Below are positions 39,564-50,635 of a stretch of DNA of 50,635 nucleotides, piece after piece. The stretch covers positions 1 to 50,635 of the forward strand of contig NZ_LSJI01000203.1 in NCBI RefSeq assembly GCF_001557235.1. Direction: 5' to 3'. This stretch comes from Phenylobacterium sp. CCH9-H3 (GTDB lineage: Bacteria > Pseudomonadota > Alphaproteobacteria > Caulobacterales > Caulobacteraceae). Both the position numbers and the translations under genes were made by a program. Under the pieces are notes generated by a model that did no database searches, was not told the origin of the DNA, and saw only the letters and a list, made by a program, of their open reading frames with translations. How positions within the stretch are numbered: the first letter of the stretch is position 1; each line of letters begins with the position of its first letter.

Positions 39564-41519
39564 CTAAGCGGCCTGGGCGCGGAGCGCGAAGGCGTCATAG
39601 CCGCGGACTTCCGGCTGGTGCACGGGCACCGGGGCCCGCATCACCCGCTCGATCTCCACGCGCGAGGCCTGTTCGCGGTCGTACAGGGCGCGCAGCTCGA
39701 CCGCCCGGGCGACCACCGGCGGAACCTGGCGCTCCTCGGGCGTGACCAGCAGGCCGAGGGTGCGGAACAGCTGGCCGAGGTCCGTGCGGGCCAGCAGCAG
39801 CGACAGCGGCGCCGACAGGAACAGGCCCAGCGACACCGGGCTGGTCCACCAGAAGATCGCCGGATCCAGCAGCCAGGCGATCACCGCGCCGGCCAGGCCG
39901 ATCAGCACATGCCCCCGGTGCGAGCGCCAAGCCTCGCGCCGGGAGAGACGGCCCGCATCGCGCTGCTGAGCGTTCCAGCCGGAATCCCGGCCGATCAGGA
40001 CGTCGAACACCGCGGCGCTCTGCATCAGCATGAGCACCGGCGCCACCAGAGCGCTGAGGCTGACCTCCACCGCCATGCCGGCCCAAAGGCGCAGGGTTCG
40101 GCGCACGCCGGACACCGTCCGCTCGCGCATCGCCAGGACGCCGGCCATCAGCTTGGGCGCGATCAGCAGGCCCAGGGTGACGGCGAACAGCCAGACGGCG
40201 GCGTTGCCGTCCACCCGCACGGTCTCGCCGATCTGTCCCAGCCAGGCGGTGGCGCCGAAGCCTACGAGCAGCAGCCAGAGGGGCGAGGTGACGTAGGAGA
40301 GGATGCCGCGCAGCAGGTGCAGCCGGCTGATCCAGTGCAGGCCCGCGGCGCCGATCACGCCCAGGTGCTGGAGGTTGCCCTGGCACCAGCGGCGATCCCG
40401 GCGGGCCATGTCGACGATGGTAGGCGGCGCCTCCTCGTAGCTGCCGGCGAGACGGCTGTTTAGCCGCACCGACCAGCCGCCGCGGCGGAGCAGGGCGGCC
40501 TCCACGAAGTCGTGGCTCATGATGTGGCCCCCGAAGGGGCGCCGGCCGGGCAGGTGGGGCAGGCCGGCGCAGGCGGCGAAGGCCTTCACGCGGATGATGG
40601 CGTTGTGCCCCCAGTAGTTGCCCTCGGCGCCCGACCACCAGTCCTGGCCGGCGGCCAGCATCCCGCCGTAGGTGCGCGCCGCGAACTGCTGGAGCCGGGC
40701 GAACAGCGTCTCGGCGCCCACAAGGGTCGGCGCCGTCTGCAACAGGCCGAGCCTGGGATCGGCTTCCATCTCCGCGGTCAGGCGGACGATGGTGTCGGCG
40801 CTCATCAGGCTGTCGGCGTCGAGGATGATCATGGCCTCGTAGGCGGCGCCGAACCGGCGCACCCAATCGGCGACGTTGCCGGCCTTGCGGTCGGTGTTCT
40901 GCGGGCGACGGCGATAGAACAGCCGCGCGTCGGGCCCCAGGCGGGCGCGGACGCGCAGCATGCCGACGACCTCGCCCCGCGCCGTGGCCTCGTCCCGCGT
41001 GTCGGAGAGCAGGAAGATGTCGTAGAGCTCGGACACCTCCAGCCGCACCAGGTCCTCGCGGATCGCCTGCACCGCGGCCAGGACCCGCCCCGGATCCTCG
41101 TTGTAGGTCGGCATCAGCAGGGCCGTCCGCGTGAGGATCACCGGCTGAGGATCGGCGCGCCGCGGCCGCGTCGCCCGCCACTGCACGCAGAAGCCGGCGG
41201 CCGCGCTGACGAAGCCGAACGCCGTCCAGCCGAACAGCACGAGGAACAGCGCGAAGGCGCAGGCGTCGAGGGCCGTGAAGCCTCCCGCCGCCAGGAGGAT
41301 CGCCATGACCACGCCGGCCGCGGCCATGGCTGCGCCGGTCGCGCCGAACACCGCAATACGTCGGCCGCGCACGTCCATCAGCGGCGCGAGGCGGCCGGGC
41401 GCGGCCTGGAGGTCCTGCTCCGGCATGCCCAGGCGCGCCGGCGGCGGCAGGGACTGGAAGAAAGGCTCCGCGGCCTTCACAGGCGCGGCTCCCGGTACGC
41501 GCCGCGCTACGCTAGCCAT
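39564..41519 (-). CDS. opgH: Glucan biosynthesis glucosyltransferase OpgH
   Basis: OpgH/MdoH (651 aa) is the inner-membrane GT2 glucosyltransferase that makes the backbone of osmoregulated periplasmic glucans from UDP-glucose. Seen: two N-terminal membrane helices (about 55-105), the GT-A segment LLMPTYNEDPGRVLAAVQA, LDADSLMSADT (metal site), MSHDFVEAALLRRGGW and RRDRRWCQGN (acceptor/QxxRW-like), then several C-terminal helices. The ATG at 41519 overlaps the 3' end of opgG by 13 bases, so the pair is translationally coupled. Confidence 0.93.
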   Translation of the reverse strand: MASVARRVPGAAPVKAAEPFFQSLPPPARLGMPEQDLQAAPGRLAPLMDVRGRRIAVFGATGAAMAAAGVVMAILLAAGGFTALDACAFALFLVLFGWTAFGFVSAAAGFCVQWRATRPRRADPQPVILTRTALLMPTYNEDPGRVLAAVQAIREDLVRLEVSELYDIFLLSDTRDEATARGEVVGMLRVRARLGPDARLFYRRRPQNTDRKAGNVADWVRRFGAAYEAMIILDADSLMSADTIVRLTAEMEADPRLGLLQTAPTLVGAETLFARLQQFAARTYGGMLAAGQDWWSGAEGNYWGHNAIIRVKAFAACAGLPHLPGRRPFGGHIMSHDFVEAALLRRGGWSVRLNSRLAGSYEEAPPTIVDMARRDRRWCQGNLQHLGVIGAAGLHWISRLHLLRGILSYVTSPLWLLLVGFGATAWLGQIGETVRVDGNAAVWLFAVTLGLLIAPKLMAGVLAMRERTVSGVRRTLRLWAGMAVEVSLSALVAPVLMLMQSAAVFDVLIGRDSGWNAQQRDAGRLSRREAWRSHRGHVLIGLAGAVIAWLLDPAIFWWTSPVSLGLFLSAPLSLLLARTDLGQLFRTLGLLVTPEERQVPPVVARAVELRALYDREQASRVEIERVMRAPVPVHQPEVRGYDAFALRAQAA

Positions 41520-43015
41520 CGATACATCCACGTTTCCGAAATGGGCGTTCCAGCCCGCATCAACGTCACCTGCAGGTCGCTGTTCTTGGCGCCCGCGGGA
41601 TCCAGCTCGAAACTTACCCGGGCGCCTCCGATGGAGGCGTTCGGCTGCACCGTTTCCACACGGATGCCTCCCGCCGTGGCGCCGGCCTGGGCTCGGACGC
41701 CGTCCAGCCCCGCGGCGGACGCGGGGGCGAAGTCCACCACGAACCGGCGTCGCGAGGGGTCGTGGCTGTGACCGGTCCGCCAGGCCACCGCCCGGGCGAG
41801 CCGGGTCGCGGGCTCGGGCGAAGCCCCCCAAACGAGCCGATAGCGGAAGCGGTGCTCGCGCCCGGCGGCCAGGGGCTCGGCGGGCCGCCACATGGCCACG
41901 ATATTGTCCTCGGCCTCGCTGCGCGCGCCCAGCTCCACCAGCCGGATGCTTCCGCGGCCGAAGCCTTCCAGCGGCTGCACCCAGGCGCCGGGGCGCAGGT
42001 GGTAGTTGGCTTCCAGGTCCTGGTAGGCGTCGAACCCCCGCTGGCGCTGCAGCAGACCGAAGCCCCGGGCGGGCCCCATGTCGAAGTCCGCAAGCCGGGT
42101 GGCCGGGGTGTGGACCAGCGGCCGCCAGATGCGCTGGCCGCGCCCGTCGTCGGTGAGCAGGCCGTCGCTGTCGTGAACCTCGGGCCGGAAGTCGTCGTAG
42201 CGGCGCGGCTGTTCGGGGCCGAACAGGTACATGCTGGTGAGCGGCGCGATCCCCGCCGAGGTCAGGGGACGGCGCGGGAACAGGCGCGCTTCGACCTCCA
42301 TGGTCGTCAGCGCCCCCGGCGTCACGTCGAAGCGGAAGGCTCCTGTGGTGGAGGCGCTGTCCAGCAGGGCGTGGATCACGACGCTTCGGGCGTCCGGTCT
42401 GGGCCGCTCGATCCAGAAGGCGCGGAAGGCGGGAAATTCCTCGCCCGCCTCGCCGGCGCCCAAGGCGAGACCGCGGGCCGACAGGCCGTAGGTGACGCCC
42501 CGCGCCACCGCCCGAAAGTAGCTGGCGCCCAGGAAGGCCACCAGTTCGTCGAAGCGGCCCGGAACCTCCATCGGCGTGTGGATGCGAAAGCCGGCGAACC
42601 CCAGGTCCGCCGGCAGGGGGCCGGGCTTCTGGGCGCCATAGCTGAACAGGTCCTCCGAGAACCGGATCGGCCGGGCTGAGCCGCGGTCGGCTTCGAACAG
42701 GTCCACGGGATCCCTGAACAGGCCGCCGCGGTGGAACATCTGCAGCTGGAAGGGCAGGTCTTCGCCCCGCCAGACGGCGCGGTCGGGACGGAAGCGGAGG
42801 TCCCGGTAGGCGTCGTAGCCCAGGTTCGCGAGGCTGGGCTGCAGCGGCCGGTCCGCCGGCCGATAGCGGGTTCGGGAGAGGGCGCGCGCCCGTTTCCGCA
42901 CCATCTCGCCGATGGTGCTGCTGGGCGCCCAGCCGGCCGCGATGAGCGCCGCCGGCGCCATGGCCATCAATTCTCGTCGGCGCAGACCCTGCGCGACCGC
43001 CAGACTCCGCGGCAT
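41507..43015 (-). CDS. opgG: Glucan biosynthesis protein OpgG/OpgD family
   Basis: A periplasmic protein of the MdoG family (502 aa) that works with OpgH on osmoregulated periplasmic glucans. Seen: NLGYDAYRDLRFRPDRAVW near 80, FHRGGLF, FAGFRIHTP, ASYFRAVARGVTYGLSARGLAL and TSMYLFG. The N-terminus has LRRRELMAMAPAALIAAGWA, which resembles a Tat signal; E. coli OpgD uses Tat while OpgG uses Sec, so OpgD-like is an alternative name. The start at ATG 43015 is preferred; an upstream start at 43078 would add 21 residues before the signal. It overlaps opgH. Confidence 0.92.
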   Translation of the reverse strand: MPRSLAVAQGLRRRELMAMAPAALIAAGWAPSSTIGEMVRKRARALSRTRYRPADRPLQPSLANLGYDAYRDLRFRPDRAVWRGEDLPFQLQMFHRGGLFRDPVDLFEADRGSARPIRFSEDLFSYGAQKPGPLPADLGFAGFRIHTPMEVPGRFDELVAFLGASYFRAVARGVTYGLSARGLALGAGEAGEEFPAFRAFWIERPRPDARSVVIHALLDSASTTGAFRFDVTPGALTTMEVEARLFPRRPLTSAGIAPLTSMYLFGPEQPRRYDDFRPEVHDSDGLLTDDGRGQRIWRPLVHTPATRLADFDMGPARGFGLLQRQRGFDAYQDLEANYHLRPGAWVQPLEGFGRGSIRLVELGARSEAEDNIVAMWRPAEPLAAGREHRFRYRLVWGASPEPATRLARAVAWRTGHSHDPSRRRFVVDFAPASAAGLDGVRAQAGATAGGIRVETVQPNASIGGARVSFELDPAGAKNSDLQVTLMRAGTPISETWMYRWLA

Positions 43016-43081
43016 GGCATCCCGTTTACGCGTCGGCCCCGAACGCTTGTCCCTCGCGTAACCGAAGGGCGAAAACATGGC

Positions 43082-44052
43082 CTATGGCCAAGCTGATCCC
43101 CAGTCCAGGCGCCGCGCCACGGCGTGTGCGGGCTTGTCACGGCGCGGCACGAGGCGCTGCTCCAGGCCCTCCTCGCCGCAGATCTTGAATTCGATGCCGG
43201 GCTTGCCGGCGCGGGGCCGCGCGAGGACGCGGCCGGCCGCCGCGCCGCCCGACACGCCAGGGCGGGCGGCGAGCAGATAGGCGAACTTCTCGTCCTCGAA
43301 CGGAACCTCGGCGCCCTTGGCCAGCCGGTGGTCGCGCGAGCGGGGCAGGCGGACGTTGAAATGGCACCAGTCCGGTCCGGTGAGGGGACAGGGGCCCTGA
43401 TGAGGGCAAGGCGCCAGGATGCGGGCCCCATCGGCGATCAGGGCGTCGCGGGCGGCGAGAATCCGCGCATAGCCGGCCGGCGTGCCCGGTTCGACCAGCG
43501 CCAGGAGGCCGTCGCAGGCCTCCCACAGGCGGCGCACCACGCCGGTCTGCGCGGCCGGCGGGATTTCGGCGAGGGCATAGCTGGCGAGGACGAGATCCGC
43601 CCTTGGGAAGGGGCCGGCCGTCAGGTCGCCGCTCTGCGTCTCCGCCTCACGGATCGCATCGGGCGCTTCGGCCGCGAGGCGCCTGGCCATATCGAGAAAG
43701 GGCGCGCTGGCGTCGAACCAGGTGATGCGATCGAGGGAGGGCCAGGCCTCGGCCGCCGCCCAGCTTCCGCCCCCGGGGCCACAGCCGGCGTCCAGCAGCG
43801 ACCGCGGCGCGAAGGCCGGCGCGCGGTCCTGGGCTTCCGCGAAGACCGCCGCGTCGGCGGCATAGGTCGCGGGCAGCCGGGCCAGGGCGTAGGCCAGGGC
43901 GTCGTCGCGGCCCTTGATCACCGCGGACGATCCGCGGCCGGCGCGGTAGGCCTCCGTGGTCGCCGCCGTCCGCTGGGCGAGATCGCGACGGGATGCGCCC
44001 GAGAGCTCCCGGTCGATGGCGGCCCGCAGGCCGTGCGGGAGCTCGACGGCCA

Positions 44053-44053
<1 letters not shown>
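43082..44053 (-). CDS. Rsm22-family SAM-dependent methyltransferase-like protein
   Basis: A 323-residue protein of the Rsm22 (small ribosomal subunit) family, related to mitochondrial METTL17. Seen: motif I LLDAGCGPGGGSWAA near 87, ASYALAEIP, and the C-terminal cysteine-rich segment CPHQGPCPL...DWCHFNVRLPRS. The cysteines are conserved in the family and have been linked to an iron-sulfur cluster in the mitochondrial homologue. A role in ribosome assembly is inferred from the family. The start codon overlaps the acs stop by one base, so it is translationally coupled to acs. Confidence 0.88.
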
Positions 44054-46395
<2,342 letters not shown>

Positions 46396-46558
46396 TGAAC
46401 CTCCGAAGGATCGCTCCCGGTCGAGTATCCGTGCCGCCGCGCTCGCGCAACCTCAAGCCTTGGCCGCCGGCCCGCGCGACGTTCCGGCGCACCGGAGAAT
46501 TCGGCGCGGAGGGACGGCTCCGCTTGCGGCGACTCGGGGGGGAGGCGATTCTGCGCGG

Positions 46559-47065
46559 ATGCTCCGTGTGTCCACGCTCCTCGCGCTCGCAGCCGTTTGC
46601 CTGTCGTCCTGCGGTGACAAGGCGCCGAAGGCGGCGACCGAGAGCGCCAGCCGGCTGCTGGCCGCGGCGCTGGCCGACGACCGGGTGGCGTTCGAGGCCG
46701 AGATCGATCGCCCCGCCGTGCGCGACGACGTCCGTCGCCAGGTGGCCGAGCTCGCGCGCAGCACCGCACTGGAGGTGGACGGCGGCCCCTCCGAGTTCGC
46801 CCTGGACCGGATGATCAGCCCGGACGCCCTGCGCGTCGTGGACGCCTCGGGGCAACGCCCGGCGCAGGCGCCCACCGCCAGCGAGGTGGCGCCGCTGATG
46901 AAGGTCGTGGACAAGAAGCACGTCTGCCTGCGCGACGCCGAGGCGCCCGAAGACTGCCTGCTGACCTTCGCCAAGGGCGCCGATCCCAAGGCCGGGGGTC
47001 GGTGGCGGCTGGTGGGGATGAAGGCGATGGACCTGCGCATCGAGGTCGCCAGCGCCGGCGGCTGA
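46559..47065 (+). CDS. DUF2939-like lipoprotein (second copy)
   Basis: A 168-residue lipoprotein of unknown function with signal peptide and lipobox LSSC (Cys18). It is a paralogue of the protein at 3998-4504 and has the same length: IDRPAVRDDVRRQVAELA aligns with the DRPALKREIQ segment, and CLLTFAKG...GRWRLVGM aligns with the C-terminal segment; both keep the VC...CLL cysteine pair. The ATG at 46559 is chosen because it starts the signal peptide; the GGGGGAGG upstream is rather far (about 14 bases). It is divergent from acs. Confidence 0.75.
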   Translation: MLRVSTLLALAAVCLSSCGDKAPKAATESASRLLAAALADDRVAFEAEIDRPAVRDDVRRQVAELARSTALEVDGGPSEFALDRMISPDALRVVDASGQRPAQAPTASEVAPLMKVVDKKHVCLRDAEAPEDCLLTFAKGADPKAGGRWRLVGMKAMDLRIEVASAGG

Positions 47066-47142
47066 GCCAGTTCGGAATTTACTGTAGCCGCCGGCAGACC
47101 CTATGGATTGGAGGATCAGTTCCCCCAGTCGAAGGCTTTCCC

Positions 47143-47892
47143 ATGCTGCTGCACCTTTCCACCTGGGCCGAGGTCGAGGGTTTCCTCGGCCGCTCGAAGA
47201 CCATCGTCATTCCGATCGGGTCGAACGAACAGCATGGGCCTACCGGGCTTCTGGGCACCGACTGGCTCTGTCCCGAGATCATCGCCCATGAGGCGGAGAA
47301 GACCGGCGACATCATCGTGGCGCCGACCTTCAACATCGGCATGGCCCAGCACCACCTGGACTTTCCGGGCACCATCGCGCTCAGGCCCTCCACCTTCATG
47401 CTGGCCATCGGCGACTGGTGCCGCAGCCTCAGCCATGCCGGCTTCGAGAAGCTGTATTTCCTGAACGGCCACGGCGGGAACGTCGCCACGATCGAGGCGG
47501 CGTTCTCCGAACTCTACGCCGAGGCCAGCTACGCGGGTCGCAATCGGGGCTTCGCCTGCAAGCTCAAGAACTGGTGGGACCTGGCGGGGGTGACCGCCCT
47601 GGCCAATCGCCAGTTCCCCGTCGGCCATGGCAGCCACGCGACGCCGTCCGAAATCGCGGTGACCCAGTGGGCGTATCCGGACTCGATCAAGTCGGCGAAC
47701 TACGCCCCGCAGATCGCGCCCACTGGTCCGATCCGCGAAGCCCACGACTTCCGCGCGCGCTACGCCGACGGCCGCATGGGGTCCGACCCCGGCCTCGCCA
47801 CGCCGGAAAAGGGCGGCGAGCTGGTGAAGCAGGCGGCGGCGTTGCTGCTGCAGGACGTGGCGGCGTTCGGGGCGGAGGCGGGGCCGGCGTAA
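47143..47892 (+). CDS. Creatininase family protein
   Basis: A metal-dependent amidohydrolase-like enzyme (249 aa) of the creatininase family. Metal ligands can be placed as E29 and H31 (SNEQHGPTG), D40 (GTDW) and H110 (LNGHGGN), with a later Glu (TIEAAFSE). Family members cleave cyclic or linear amides (creatinine, formamides in riboflavin/F420 or mycofactocin synthesis); the substrate here is unknown. AAGG lies about 8 bases before the ATG. It is followed by palindromic repeats. Confidence 0.9.
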   Translation: MLLHLSTWAEVEGFLGRSKTIVIPIGSNEQHGPTGLLGTDWLCPEIIAHEAEKTGDIIVAPTFNIGMAQHHLDFPGTIALRPSTFMLAIGDWCRSLSHAGFEKLYFLNGHGGNVATIEAAFSELYAEASYAGRNRGFACKLKNWWDLAGVTALANRQFPVGHGSHATPSEIAVTQWAYPDSIKSANYAPQIAPTGPIREAHDFRARYADGRMGSDPGLATPEKGGELVKQAAALLLQDVAAFGAEAGPA

Positions 47893-47904
47893 GCCCGTTC
47901 TCTC

Positions 47905-48045
47905 AGAGGGGGGCGCCTTTGGCGGTGCGCCAGGTCCTCCCCTGTTGGGGGGAGGTCCCGAAGGGGGATGGGGATTCAGCCTGAGCATCGGGGATGTGAA
48001 CCCCCTCTCGCTTCGCGAGCTCCCCCAGAGGGGGAGCACCTTTGG
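47905..48045. repeat. Compound intergenic repeat with competing hairpins
   Basis: Near-direct repeats of about 18 bases (47905-47922 and 48027-48045, both AGAGGGG...CCTTTGG) flank about 105 bases. Inside are the hairpins CCTCCCC/GGGGAGG (47936-47942 with 47949-47955), CCCCCTCT/AGAGGGGG (48001-48008 with 48027-48034), CTCGC/GCGAG (48007-48011 with 48015-48019), and the competing GCTCCCCC/GGGGGAGC (48019-48026 with 48030-48037). The pattern is of a REP/MITE-like element in the gap between convergent genes. Confidence 0.75.
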
Positions 48046-48047
48046 AC

Positions 48048-48413
48048 CTACGCCGTGAAGACTTCGCCGTCCCGCACCTCGACCGGCCAGTCGGTCAGGC
48101 GCTCGTCTGCGCACGGCCCCGCCACGCAGAGGCCCTCCAGGGTGAACAGCGCCCCGTGGCCGGCGCACAGGATGTGGCGGGCGTCGCGGGTGAGGTAGCG
48201 GTCGTCCATGGGGGCCAGGGGCCAGCCCGCGTGGGGGCAGCTGTCCACGAAGCCGCGCGCCTGGTCGCCCTGGCGCAGCACGAAACCGGCGAACATGCAC
48301 GAGCCGTCCCGGAAGCGGAACGACTTGCCGCCGGGGTCCTTGATCTCGTCCAGTGCGCAGAGGCGCAGGCCCGCAGGCGGGCGCGCGGGATTGTCGCCCT
48401 CAGACCTGGCCAA
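48048..48413 (-). CDS. Rieske [2Fe-2S] domain protein
   Basis: A small ferredoxin-like Rieske protein (121 aa). Cluster ligands are C59 and H61 (CPHAGWPL) and C83 and H86 (CAGHGALF). There is no membrane anchor, so it resembles the soluble Rieske ferredoxins of oxygenase systems; the redox partner is unknown. The start is unusual: the only in-frame candidate near the front is TTG at 48413, which lies inside the yciI 3' end (14-base overlap). No ATG or GTG precedes the conserved part. Confidence 0.82.
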   Translation of the reverse strand: MARSEGDNPARPPAGLRLCALDEIKDPGGKSFRFRDGSCMFAGFVLRQGDQARGFVDSCPHAGWPLAPMDDRYLTRDARHILCAGHGALFTLEGLCVAGPCADERLTDWPVEVRDGEVFTA

Positions 48414-48684
48414 ACGTGATCTTCACCGCGTTCAGCTCGACCTGACGCCACAGGCCGGCCTGGGTGTAGGGGTCGGCGGCGTTGAACGCCTGGGCGGCGG
48501 CCTTGTCCGCCACGTCCAGGATGAACATCGAGCCGGCCATGCCGCCCGCCTCGTCGAACATCGGCCCGGCGACCTTCACGTCCGCGGCGCGGCTTTGCAC
48601 ATAGGCCAGGTGCCGCTCGCGGGTCGCCATGCGCAGGTCCAGGGAGTCGGGCTTGTCGAGGCAGTGCAGGACGAAGGTCGGCAT
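48400..48684 (-). CDS. YciI family protein
   Basis: A 94-residue YciI/YCII-domain protein (ferredoxin-like fold). The conserved His25 (RERHLAYV) and Asp71 (NAADPYTQAGLW) are present, as is AGPMFDEAGGMAGSMFILD. The biochemical role of most YciI proteins is unknown. The ATG immediately follows the gpsA stop codon, and its own 3' end overlaps the Rieske gene, so all are read from one mRNA. Confidence 0.9.
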   Translation of the reverse strand: MPTFVLHCLDKPDSLDLRMATRERHLAYVQSRAADVKVAGPMFDEAGGMAGSMFILDVADKAAAQAFNAADPYTQAGLWRQVELNAVKITFGQV

Positions 48685-49674
48685 TCAGTTTTCCTCTCGG
48701 AGCGGCCTTGAGAGCAGGCCGCGGATGGCCTCGTCGACGCCGGTCTCGCCAGCCAGGATGGCGGCCACGGCCTCGCAGATCGGGGTCTCGACGCGGAGCT
48801 TGCGCGCCAGCTGGCCGACCGCGGGGGCGGAGGCGACGCCCTCGGCCACCGACAGCTTGCCGGCCAGCGCCTCCTCCAGCGTCTGACCGCCCCCAAGGGC
48901 CAGGCCGACGCTCATGTTGCGCGACTGCGGGCTGGAGCAGGTGAGCACCAGGTCGCCCAGGCCGCAGAGGCCGGCGACCGTCTCGGCCTCGCCGCCCAGG
49001 GCCACGGCGATGCGGGTGAGCTCGGAGAAGCCGCGGGTGATCAGGGCCGCGTGGGCCGAGCGGCCGAGGCCGCGGCCCTCGACGATGCCGCAGGCGATGG
49101 CCAGGACGTTCTTCACCGCCCCGCCCGCCTCGGCGCCGATCATGTCGGTGGCGAAATAGGGTCGGAACGTGGGGGTGGCGATGGCCTCGGCCAGCTCCTC
49201 GGCGCAGCCGTCCTCCGGACAGGCCAGGGTGACGGCGGTGGGCAGGCCCCGGGCCACCTCGCCCGCGAAGCTCGGGCCCGACAGCACCGCGGGCGAGGCA
49301 TGCGGGATCGTCTCGGCCAGGACCTCGGTCATCAGCTTGAGCGAGCCCTGCTCCACGCCTTTCGAGCACAGCAGGATCGGCAGGTCGGCCCGGGCGTAGG
49401 GGGCGAAGGCCGTCAAGGTCGAGCGCATGTGTTGCGCCGGCGGCACCGCCAGCACCAGGTCGCAGGCGGCCAGGTCGGCGAGGTCTCCGGTGGCGCGGAT
49501 GGACGGCTCCAGCGGCACGCCCTTCAGGAACGTCGCGTTCTCGTGGGCGGCGTTGATCGCCTGCACCACCTCGGGTTCGCGCGCCCAGAGGATGACGTCG
49601 CGTCCGGCCCGCGCGCAGACCTGGGCCAGGGCCGTGCCCCAGGCGCCGCCGCCGATCACCCCTGCCGTGGTCAT
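48685..49674 (-). CDS. gpsA: Glycerol-3-phosphate dehydrogenase [NAD(P)+]
   Basis: GpsA (329 aa) reduces dihydroxyacetone phosphate to sn-glycerol 3-phosphate, the backbone of phospholipids. Seen: [15 protein letters not shown] nucleotide loop, [30 protein letters not shown], the catalytic [17 protein letters not shown] and [16 protein letters not shown]. The ATG overlaps the tsaD stop (ATGA), and yciI follows with no gap. The tsaD-gpsA order is frequent in alphaproteobacteria. Confidence 0.97.
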   Translation of the reverse strand: MTTAGVIGGGAWGTALAQVCARAGRDVILWAREPEVVQAINAAHENATFLKGVPLEPSIRATGDLADLAACDLVLAVPPAQHMRSTLTAFAPYARADLPILLCSKGVEQGSLKLMTEVLAETIPHASPAVLSGPSFAGEVARGLPTAVTLACPEDGCAEELAEAIATPTFRPYFATDMIGAEAGGAVKNVLAIACGIVEGRGLGRSAHAALITRGFSELTRIAVALGGEAETVAGLCGLGDLVLTCSSPQSRNMSVGLALGGGQTLEEALAGKLSVAEGVASAPAVGQLARKLRVETPICEAVAAILAGETGVDEAIRGLLSRPLREEN

Positions 49675-50635
49675 GCCTTCGCTCCCTTGCGTCCGGCCTT
49701 GTGGGTGGGGTTGGCGTTCGCGGCCGCCTCGTCCAGCGGCCACCGCGGCCGGGCCACGGCGTCGAGCGGGTCGGAGATCCCGGCCGCCAGGCGCTCGGCG
49801 CCGGCGAGGGCGATCATCGCGGCGTTGTCGGTGCAATACGCCAGCGGCGGAGCGGCGAAGCTGAAGCCGCGCTTGGCCGCGGTCTCCTCCAGCCGCGCGC
49901 GGACGGTCCGGTTGGCGGCGACGCCGCCGGCGACGACGAAGCGCAGGTCCCGGCCGCCATGCTGCTCGGCATAGGCCTTCATCGCGCGGTCCGACTTTTC
50001 GGCCAGCTGGCCGGCGATGGCGGCCTGGACGGCGGCGGCCAGATCGCGGCGCTGGTCGTCGGTCGTCACGCCCTCGGCCAGCCGGGCGGCGGCCGTCTTG
50101 AGGCCGGAGAACGAGAAGTCGCAGTCCTTGCGGCCCAGCAGCATCCGCGGAAGCTGGAAGGCCTCGGGGTCGCCGTCGACCGCCAGCCGCTCCAGCGCCG
50201 GTCCGCCCGGGTAGGGAAGGCCCATGGCCTTGGCGATCTTGTCGAAGGCCTCGCCCGCGGCGTCGTCGATGGTGGAGCCGAGCCGGCGGCAGGCCCCGAC
50301 GCCATCGACGCTCAAGAGCTGGCAATGCCCCCCCGACACCAGCAGCAGGAGGAAGGGATAGGGCAGGTCCGCGCCCAGCCGCGCCGAGACCGCGTGGCCC
50401 TCCAGGTGGTTCACCGCCACCAGGGGCAGGCCGCGGGCGAGGGCCACCGCCTTGCCGAACGACAGGCCCACCATCACCCCGCCCACCAGGCCGGGTCCCG
50501 CCGTTGCGGCGACGCCATCCAGGTCCTCGTAGCCGAGACCCGCCTCTGCCAGCGCCGCCTCGGCGATGGAATCGACCGTCTCCACATGGGCGCGCGCGGC
50601 GATCTCGGGTACCACGCCGCCGAACGGCGCGTGCT
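49671..50635 (-). CDS. tsaD: tRNA N6-threonylcarbamoyladenosine transferase TsaD (5' end outside window)
   Basis: TsaD (Kae1/Gcp/YgjD family) transfers the threonylcarbamoyl group to A37 of ANN-reading tRNAs with TsaB and TsaE. About 320 residues are visible; the first ~35 lie beyond the window end. Seen: [29 protein letters not shown], the metal-binding [34 protein letters not shown] and [12 protein letters not shown], then CTDNAAMIA. The C-terminus is extended by about 20 basic residues ([12 protein letters not shown]). It overlaps gpsA. Confidence 0.97.
   Translation of the reverse strand, partial: HAPFGGVVPEIAARAHVETVDSIAEAALAEAGLGYEDLDGVAATAGPGLVGGVMVGLSFGKAVALARGLPLVAVNHLEGHAVSARLGADLPYPFLLLLVSGGHCQLLSVDGVGACRRLGSTIDDAAGEAFDKIAKAMGLPYPGGPALERLAVDGDPEAFQLPRMLLGRKDCDFSFSGLKTAAARLAEGVTTDDQRRDLAAAVQAAIAGQLAEKSDRAMKAYAEQHGGRDLRFVVAGGVAANRTVRARLEETAAKRGFSFAAPPLAYCTDNAAMIALAGAERLAAGISDPLDAVARPRWPLDEAAANANPTHKAGRKGAKA

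Overview
The window is one contiguous stretch of a high-GC alphaproteobacterial chromosome, most likely from the Caulobacteraceae (Caulobacter or Phenylobacterium type). The assignment rests on gene content and order (dnaA-rpsT-enoyl-CoA hydratase-TraB/GumN-mutM, then ubiE-ubiB and coaBC-dut, close to the infB/rbfA/truB/rpsO/pnp group), on strong G/C bias at third codon positions, on GANTC (CcrM-type) sites upstream of dnaA, and on alphaproteobacterial-style intergenic palindromes. It looks like core chromosome near the replication origin. I see no integrase, transposase, phage module, CRISPR array, tRNA or rRNA.

Layout. 1-10.2 kb: translation and RNA genes. infB (5' end outside the window) ends in a strong terminator. 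A set of accessory genes follows: a Tat-type PLP aminotransferase, a DUF2939-like lipoprotein, a dienelactone hydrolase and a frameshifted hypothetical gene. Then come rbfA-truB-rpsO-pnp. 10.2-21.5 kb: an SDR oxidoreductase with a palindromic operator candidate, then the origin-proximal group dnaA, rpsT, enoyl-CoA hydratase, TraB/GumN and mutM (minus strand), ubiE-ubiB (plus), a lipoprotein with a toxin-like domain, and coaBC-dut-xthA. 21.5-29.5 kb: amidase and dapB, a DUF2237 protein, a CitE-like lyase coupled to a secreted protein, a HIT protein, malate dehydrogenase, and a divergent gst/tetR pair. 29.5-39.5 kb: MaeB-type malic enzyme, a methyltransferase, an Hsp70-like ATPase, a PEP-CTERM protein, a large M16 peptidase and a LysR regulator. 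39.5-50.6 kb: opgG-opgH (periplasmic glucans), an Rsm22-family methyltransferase coupled to acs, a second DUF2939-like lipoprotein, a creatininase-family enzyme, and the compact tsaD-gpsA-yciI-Rieske operon (tsaD runs off the window).

How the genes work together. Acs, the malic enzyme and malate dehydrogenase sit at the acetate/C4-acid node of central metabolism. ubiE/ubiB serve ubiquinone synthesis. coaBC, dut, xthA and mutM cover CoA, nucleotide hygiene and base-excision repair. opgG/opgH, the lipoproteins and the PEP-CTERM protein belong to the envelope.

Most notable observations: acetyl-CoA synthetase carries a second, C-terminal adenylation-enzyme domain in which the catalytic lysine is replaced by alanine. 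A lipoprotein ends in a domain resembling polymorphic-toxin nuclease domains but lacks the usual histidine. A conserved hypothetical gene has a clear single frameshift. Three different palindromic repeat elements each occupy a tail-to-tail intergenic gap.
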